Assembly: GCA_042088665.1 (NCBI GenBank)
Contig: JBELMB010000117.1
Location: 1 to 16,765 of the forward strand
Direction: 5' to 3'
Source of the DNA: JBELMB01 sp042088665
GTDB lineage: Bacteria; Pseudomonadota; Alphaproteobacteria; Rhodobacterales; Rhodobacteraceae
Length of the DNA stretch: 16,765 nt
The number at the start of each line of letters is the position of its first letter. Positions within the stretch are counted from its first letter, which is position 1. Position numbers and translations under genes: made by a program. Shown here in pieces: positions 14,133 through 16,765 of the stretch. The notes beneath the pieces were generated by a model. That model was not told the DNA's origin and made no database searches. It saw only the letters and a program-made list of their open reading frames with translations.

Positions 14133-15224
14133 ATGGGCACTTCTTTCATCGGGGATCGCGCCGCGCGCGTCTCCGTATTCTATGGGCGCGACTGCTGGAT
14201 CGAAGGTCGCGCCGAGGACCAGTTGAACCAGGTTGCAAGCTGGCCCGGAGTCACTGCGGTTGCGGGATTCCCGGATCTTCACCCGGGGCGTCATGGTCCT
14301 GTGGGCGCGGCCTTTCTGGCAGATCGCCTGTTTCCGCAACTGATCGGACCGGACATCGGCTGCGGCATGGCCTTGTACCACCTCGACCTGCCAGCGCGCC
14401 GGTTGAAAGCCGACAAGGCGGCCCGCCGCCTGACCGTTCTGGAAGAGGCCGCAGAGTTGTCCGTCACAGGGCTTGCGGCAGACCTGGGGGCCGCCGGGAT
14501 GGGCACCATCGGCGGAGGAAACCACTTCTGCGAAGTGCAGAAGGTCCTGCGCTCGGACCAACCCGGACTGGAGGCCGGGGATCTTTGCCTGCTGGTGCAC
14601 AGCGGCTCTCGGGGACATGGCGCCCGGGTGTTCAACGGCATCGACGCCAGTTGGCGCGAGGGGTTCATGGCGGACAGCCCCGAGGGGCTGGCGTACCTGG
14701 CGCTGCATGATGCCGCGCAGGACTGGGCGCGCCAGAACCATGCATGGATTGCCAAACGCGCCGCAGAGGCCCTGCGCTGCGAGGCCAGCCTGATCTGTGA
14801 CGCGCCGCACAACCACCTGTCACGGCACGCGGGTCGCTGGCTGCACCGCAAGGGGGCCGCGGCGCCGGACCGGGGTCTTGCCCCGCTCGCCGGGTCTCGC
14901 GAAAGCGCCAGCTATCTGATGGCTGTGCCGGATGGCCCGGCAGAGGCGCTGGGCTCTGTCTCGCACGGGGCGGGGCGTCGTTATGATCGGGCGTCGATGC
15001 ATGGTCGCATTCGCAAGTCCCGGTCCACACTGGACGCGATGCGCCAAACCGCATTTGGCGGGCGGGTGATCTGTGAGGATCGTGACCTGCTCATCGAAGA
15101 GGCGGGCATGGCCTACAAGAATGCGGCTCATGTTCTGGCCACGCTTGAGGGCTTTGGCCTTGCGCGGGGTGTGGCCGAAATGGTGCCGCTGATCACCTAC
15201 AAGACATCGGGAGGCCGGTCATGA
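14133..15224 (+). CDS. rtcB: RNA-splicing ligase RtcB family protein (RtcB2, PrfH-associated)
   Basis: A 363-residue RtcB-type RNA ligase, which joins a 3'-phosphate or 2',3'-cyclic phosphate end to a 5'-hydroxyl end using GTP and Mn2+. The metal ligands are Cys77 in GPDIGCGM, His131 in GGGNHF and His156 in HSGSRGHG; a further HNHLSRH motif lies at 226-232, and the guanylylated residue is His278 in SHGAGRRYDR. It is shorter than E. coli RtcB (408 residues), as is usual for the RtcB2 branch that accompanies PrfH. The ATG at 14133 has only a weak GGAAAG upstream. Its TGA overlaps the prfH ATG as ATGA, so both are made together. No archease or RtcR-type regulator gene is nearby. Confidence 0.93.
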   Translation: MGTSFIGDRAARVSVFYGRDCWIEGRAEDQLNQVASWPGVTAVAGFPDLHPGRHGPVGAAFLADRLFPQLIGPDIGCGMALYHLDLPARRLKADKAARRLTVLEEAAELSVTGLAADLGAAGMGTIGGGNHFCEVQKVLRSDQPGLEAGDLCLLVHSGSRGHGARVFNGIDASWREGFMADSPEGLAYLALHDAAQDWARQNHAWIAKRAAEALRCEASLICDAPHNHLSRHAGRWLHRKGAAAPDRGLAPLAGSRESASYLMAVPDGPAEALGSVSHGAGRRYDRASMHGRIRKSRSTLDAMRQTAFGGRVICEDRDLLIEEAGMAYKNAAHVLATLEGFGLARGVAEMVPLITYKTSGGRS

Positions 15225-15841
15225 CGCCCTGTCTTCTCGTGTCGTCCGGCAATGGTCCCGGAGAGTGTCAGCAGGCGGTTGATCATGTGCTCCGCCGGAT
15301 GACCCAAGAGGCGGCGCGTGCTGATCTGACCCTCGACATTGCGCCGCGTCCGGGTCGCGATGGTCCCGTCTCTGCCATCGTGATGGTGCAGGGCGCGGCG
15401 GCGATGTCCTTTGTCCGGGCCTGGGAGGGGGTCATGCTGTGGCGGTGCCCAAGCCAATTGCGCCCACGGCACAGGCGCAAGACCTGGTTCGTGCAGGTCT
15501 TTCGACTTGAGACCGTGGCCGAGGCGCGCACCCTCGATCCGGCGGAGGTGCAGATGCAGGCGATCCGTGCTGGTGGGCCCGGTGGTCAGCACCAGAACAA
15601 GACAGCCTCTGCCATCCGCGCGCGGTGGCGGGACTATGCGGTCGTGGTGCGTGATGAACGCTCACAGCACCAGAACCGTCGGCTGGCACTTGAGCGTTTG
15701 GCGGTGCTGGTGGCGGCAGATGAGGCTGAGCAGAATTCGGCCCGGACGGCGATGACACATGGATTGCACAACAGTTTGCAACGGGGGGATCCCAAGCGCG
15801 TCTTTGACGGTCCGGCCTTTCTGGAGGCGCGCGAGCGGTAG
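15221..15841 (+). CDS. prfH: Peptide chain release factor H homologue
   Basis: A 206-residue release-factor-like protein. The GGQ loop that triggers peptidyl-tRNA hydrolysis is RAGGPGGQHQNKTASAIRA (residues 116-134, GGQ at 121-123), followed by a basic helical tail (ERSQHQNRRLALERLA). The N-terminal part (1-~105) lacks a recognisable stop-codon-reading motif. In the well-studied PrfH-RtcB pairs, PrfH releases the nascent peptide from ribosomes whose 16S rRNA has been cut in the decoding centre, after which RtcB2 seals the rRNA. The four-base overlap with rtcB supports the same joint job here. All residues needed for hydrolysis seem intact. A long hairpin follows the stop. Confidence 0.93.
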   Translation: MTPCLLVSSGNGPGECQQAVDHVLRRMTQEAARADLTLDIAPRPGRDGPVSAIVMVQGAAAMSFVRAWEGVMLWRCPSQLRPRHRRKTWFVQVFRLETVAEARTLDPAEVQMQAIRAGGPGGQHQNKTASAIRARWRDYAVVVRDERSQHQNRRLALERLAVLVAADEAEQNSARTAMTHGLHNSLQRGDPKRVFDGPAFLEARER

Positions 15842-15846
15842 GCCGG

Positions 15847-15888
15847 GCCTTGCGCCGCGCGCCAATTGTGCAATGCGCGGCGCAAGGC
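15847..15888 (+). terminator. 14-bp perfect inverted repeat after prfH (probable terminator hairpin)
   Basis: GCCTTGCGCCGCGC (15847-15860) and GCGCGGCGCAAGGC (15875-15888) are perfect reverse complements with a 14-base loop that itself contains ATTG/CAAT. It begins six bases after the prfH stop. A TTTT occurs seven bases after the stem (15896-15899), so it is an imperfect intrinsic terminator; a role as mRNA 3'-end stabiliser is an alternative. Confidence 0.6.
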
Positions 15889-16022
15889 GCACCGGTTTTG
15901 TGTCAGGCCTGCGAGGTCGTGCCCCGCCTTCCACGATTGTGCGACAGGGAGCAGGCGTGTTTGACAGACGCGGATCCCTTTTTGGGACCGCTGATGGAGA
16001 ATGTGGACGCAGAGGCGCGCCT

Positions 16023-16052
16023 ATCCCCAGTCTCCCCCAGTCACCCCCAGTC
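16023..16052. repeat. Three-copy 10-bp tandem repeat across the sulfotransferase stop codon
   Basis: Three 10-bp units ending in CCCCAGTC (16023-16032, 16033-16042, 16043-16052) with one-to-two-base differences. They span the last codons and the TGA of the minus-strand sulfotransferase gene. Because the unit is not a multiple of three, a gain or loss of a unit would shift the end of the protein. Confidence 0.75.
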
Positions 16053-16765
16053 ATTGAAACCGAACATCACGTAGTCGCGTTGGTAGGCGTCGCGGGCCAA
16101 TGACTCGATCTGGTCGTCGTAGATCTCTGCCAGCGAAAAGGGCGCACTGGTTGGGGTGGGCTGCGGGTCCGGCGGATTTTCATGGCCGACCTGAATCGCG
16201 AGCGCGGGAAGATAGGTTTCCACCTCGCTCTCACGGACAATCATGTCCGGCAGCGTGAACTCTGCCATTCCTTGCAGGCACTGCGATTGCGTGGCCCAGT
16301 GTCCATCGACCCGGACTGCCGTCTGACCGGACAGGTTGGCCTTTACCCAAGCCAGAAACGACGTAAAGGCCAGCCGGTGCGCCGCGGCGTCGTAGTCGGC
16401 GCCCGGCGCCTCCTCCGGGATGGGCAGGGCATGGGCGCGGCGCAGGGTTTTGCGAATGCCTTTGAAACTGCCCTTTCCCGTCGACAGGATCTTGCTGCAA
16501 AAGGCCTCATGCGCGCGGGCAAGGGGATGACGCACCACGGTAAAGCTGCGGTGGGTCGGGCGGTCCCGCTTCCACGCGCGCAGCGATCCTTGCGAAAACT
16601 CCCCCGCCAGTTGGTTTTCGCCAACGCCGTCAAGCGCCGCGAGCCATCCTTTCACCAGCGCTTCTGGGCCGGACCGGATCGGCATGTACAACAAAGGTGT
16701 CTTTGCACCGCCGATGTATCCGGGCACCACAGGCCACGCCGCGGTTCGAAATTGGGCGTACGGGT
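16041..16765 (-). CDS. Sulfotransferase family protein, NodH-like (5' end outside window)
   Basis: At least 240 residues of a small sulfotransferase resembling the NodH-type proteins common in Rhodobacterales. The reading frame stays open through the right edge, and the residues before the GTG at 16730 (PYAQFRTAAWPV) continue the family sequence, so the true start lies outside. The 3'-phosphate-binding segment for PAPS appears as TVVRHPLARAHEAF; other family features are AFTSFLAWVKANLSGQTAVR and a C-terminal YQRDYVMFGF. The 5'-phosphosulfate-binding P-loop would be at the N-terminus and is not visible. The enzyme would move sulfate from PAPS to a glycan, lipid or other hydroxyl acceptor; which one is unknown. 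It is convergent with prfH, with ~200 bp between the stops. Confidence 0.72.
   Translation of the reverse strand, partial: PYAQFRTAAWPVVPGYIGGAKTPLLYMPIRSGPEALVKGWLAALDGVGENQLAGEFSQGSLRAWKRDRPTHRSFTVVRHPLARAHEAFCSKILSTGKGSFKGIRKTLRRAHALPIPEEAPGADYDAAAHRLAFTSFLAWVKANLSGQTAVRVDGHWATQSQCLQGMAEFTLPDMIVRESEVETYLPALAIQVGHENPPDPQPTPTSAPFSLAEIYDDQIESLARDAYQRDYVMFGFNDWG

Noticed and set aside
13984..15841. A toxin-antitoxin or phage-defence cassette at rtcB-prfH
   Set aside because: No toxin-like partner or nuclease is visible; both proteins match repair and rescue enzymes.
1..16765. CRISPR array, insertion sequence, integrase, attachment site or tRNA gene
   Set aside because: No regularly spaced repeats, transposase or integrase motifs, or tRNA cloverleaf were found on either strand by eye.

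Overview
The window looks like chromosomal DNA of an alphaproteobacterium of the order Rhodobacterales (Roseobacter-type). This rests on high GC content, the overall style of the proteins, the gene order rnd-lptC-lptA-lptB-hpf-ptsN, a short RNase D without HRDC, and the small NodH-like sulfotransferase. No insertion sequence, phage gene, CRISPR array, tRNA or rRNA was seen. The genus is not resolved.

Layout. Bases 1-739 are the 3' end of polA (DNA polymerase I), followed by a YdeI-family gene and a convergent S8 (subtilisin-like) serine protease. Next, on the minus strand, nth (endonuclease III) overlaps an adenosine-kinase-type PfkB sugar kinase by ATGA and so forms a probable operon; a four-copy 12-bp tandem repeat separates the kinase from the protease. 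Divergent from nth is a fused AraC-HTH / O6-alkylguanine-DNA alkyltransferase, so polA, nth and the alkyltransferase give this end a DNA-repair flavour. An OmpA-type lipoprotein, an NADPH-dependent FMN reductase whose ribosome-binding site sits in a hairpin, a VOC protein, and a hot-dog acyl-CoA dehydratase follow. An isolated ExoY-type sugar transferase on the minus strand has a gene-free stretch of about 950 bp upstream of it.

The right half begins with rnd (RNase D), then lptC-lptA-lptB (inner-membrane, periplasmic and ATPase parts of the lipopolysaccharide transporter), hpf (long hibernation promoting factor) and ptsN (EIIA-Ntr), closed by a clear intrinsic terminator at 13893-13931. The rpoN gene that sits between lptB and hpf in many proteobacteria is absent here; its place is taken by a roughly 310-bp non-coding leader with a candidate promoter, a 12-bp palindrome and mutually exclusive hairpins.

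The most notable accessory unit is a two-gene operon, rtcB2-prfH (14133-15841): an RNA ligase translationally coupled to a GGQ-bearing peptide-release-factor homologue. Pairs of this kind are known as a rescue-and-repair system for ribosomes cleaved in the decoding centre. Here it is preceded by a possible 16-codon ORF with a perfect Shine-Dalgarno sequence and followed by a 14-bp perfect inverted repeat. It stands directly beside hpf, also a ribosome-protection gene. The window ends inside a sulfotransferase gene on the minus strand.
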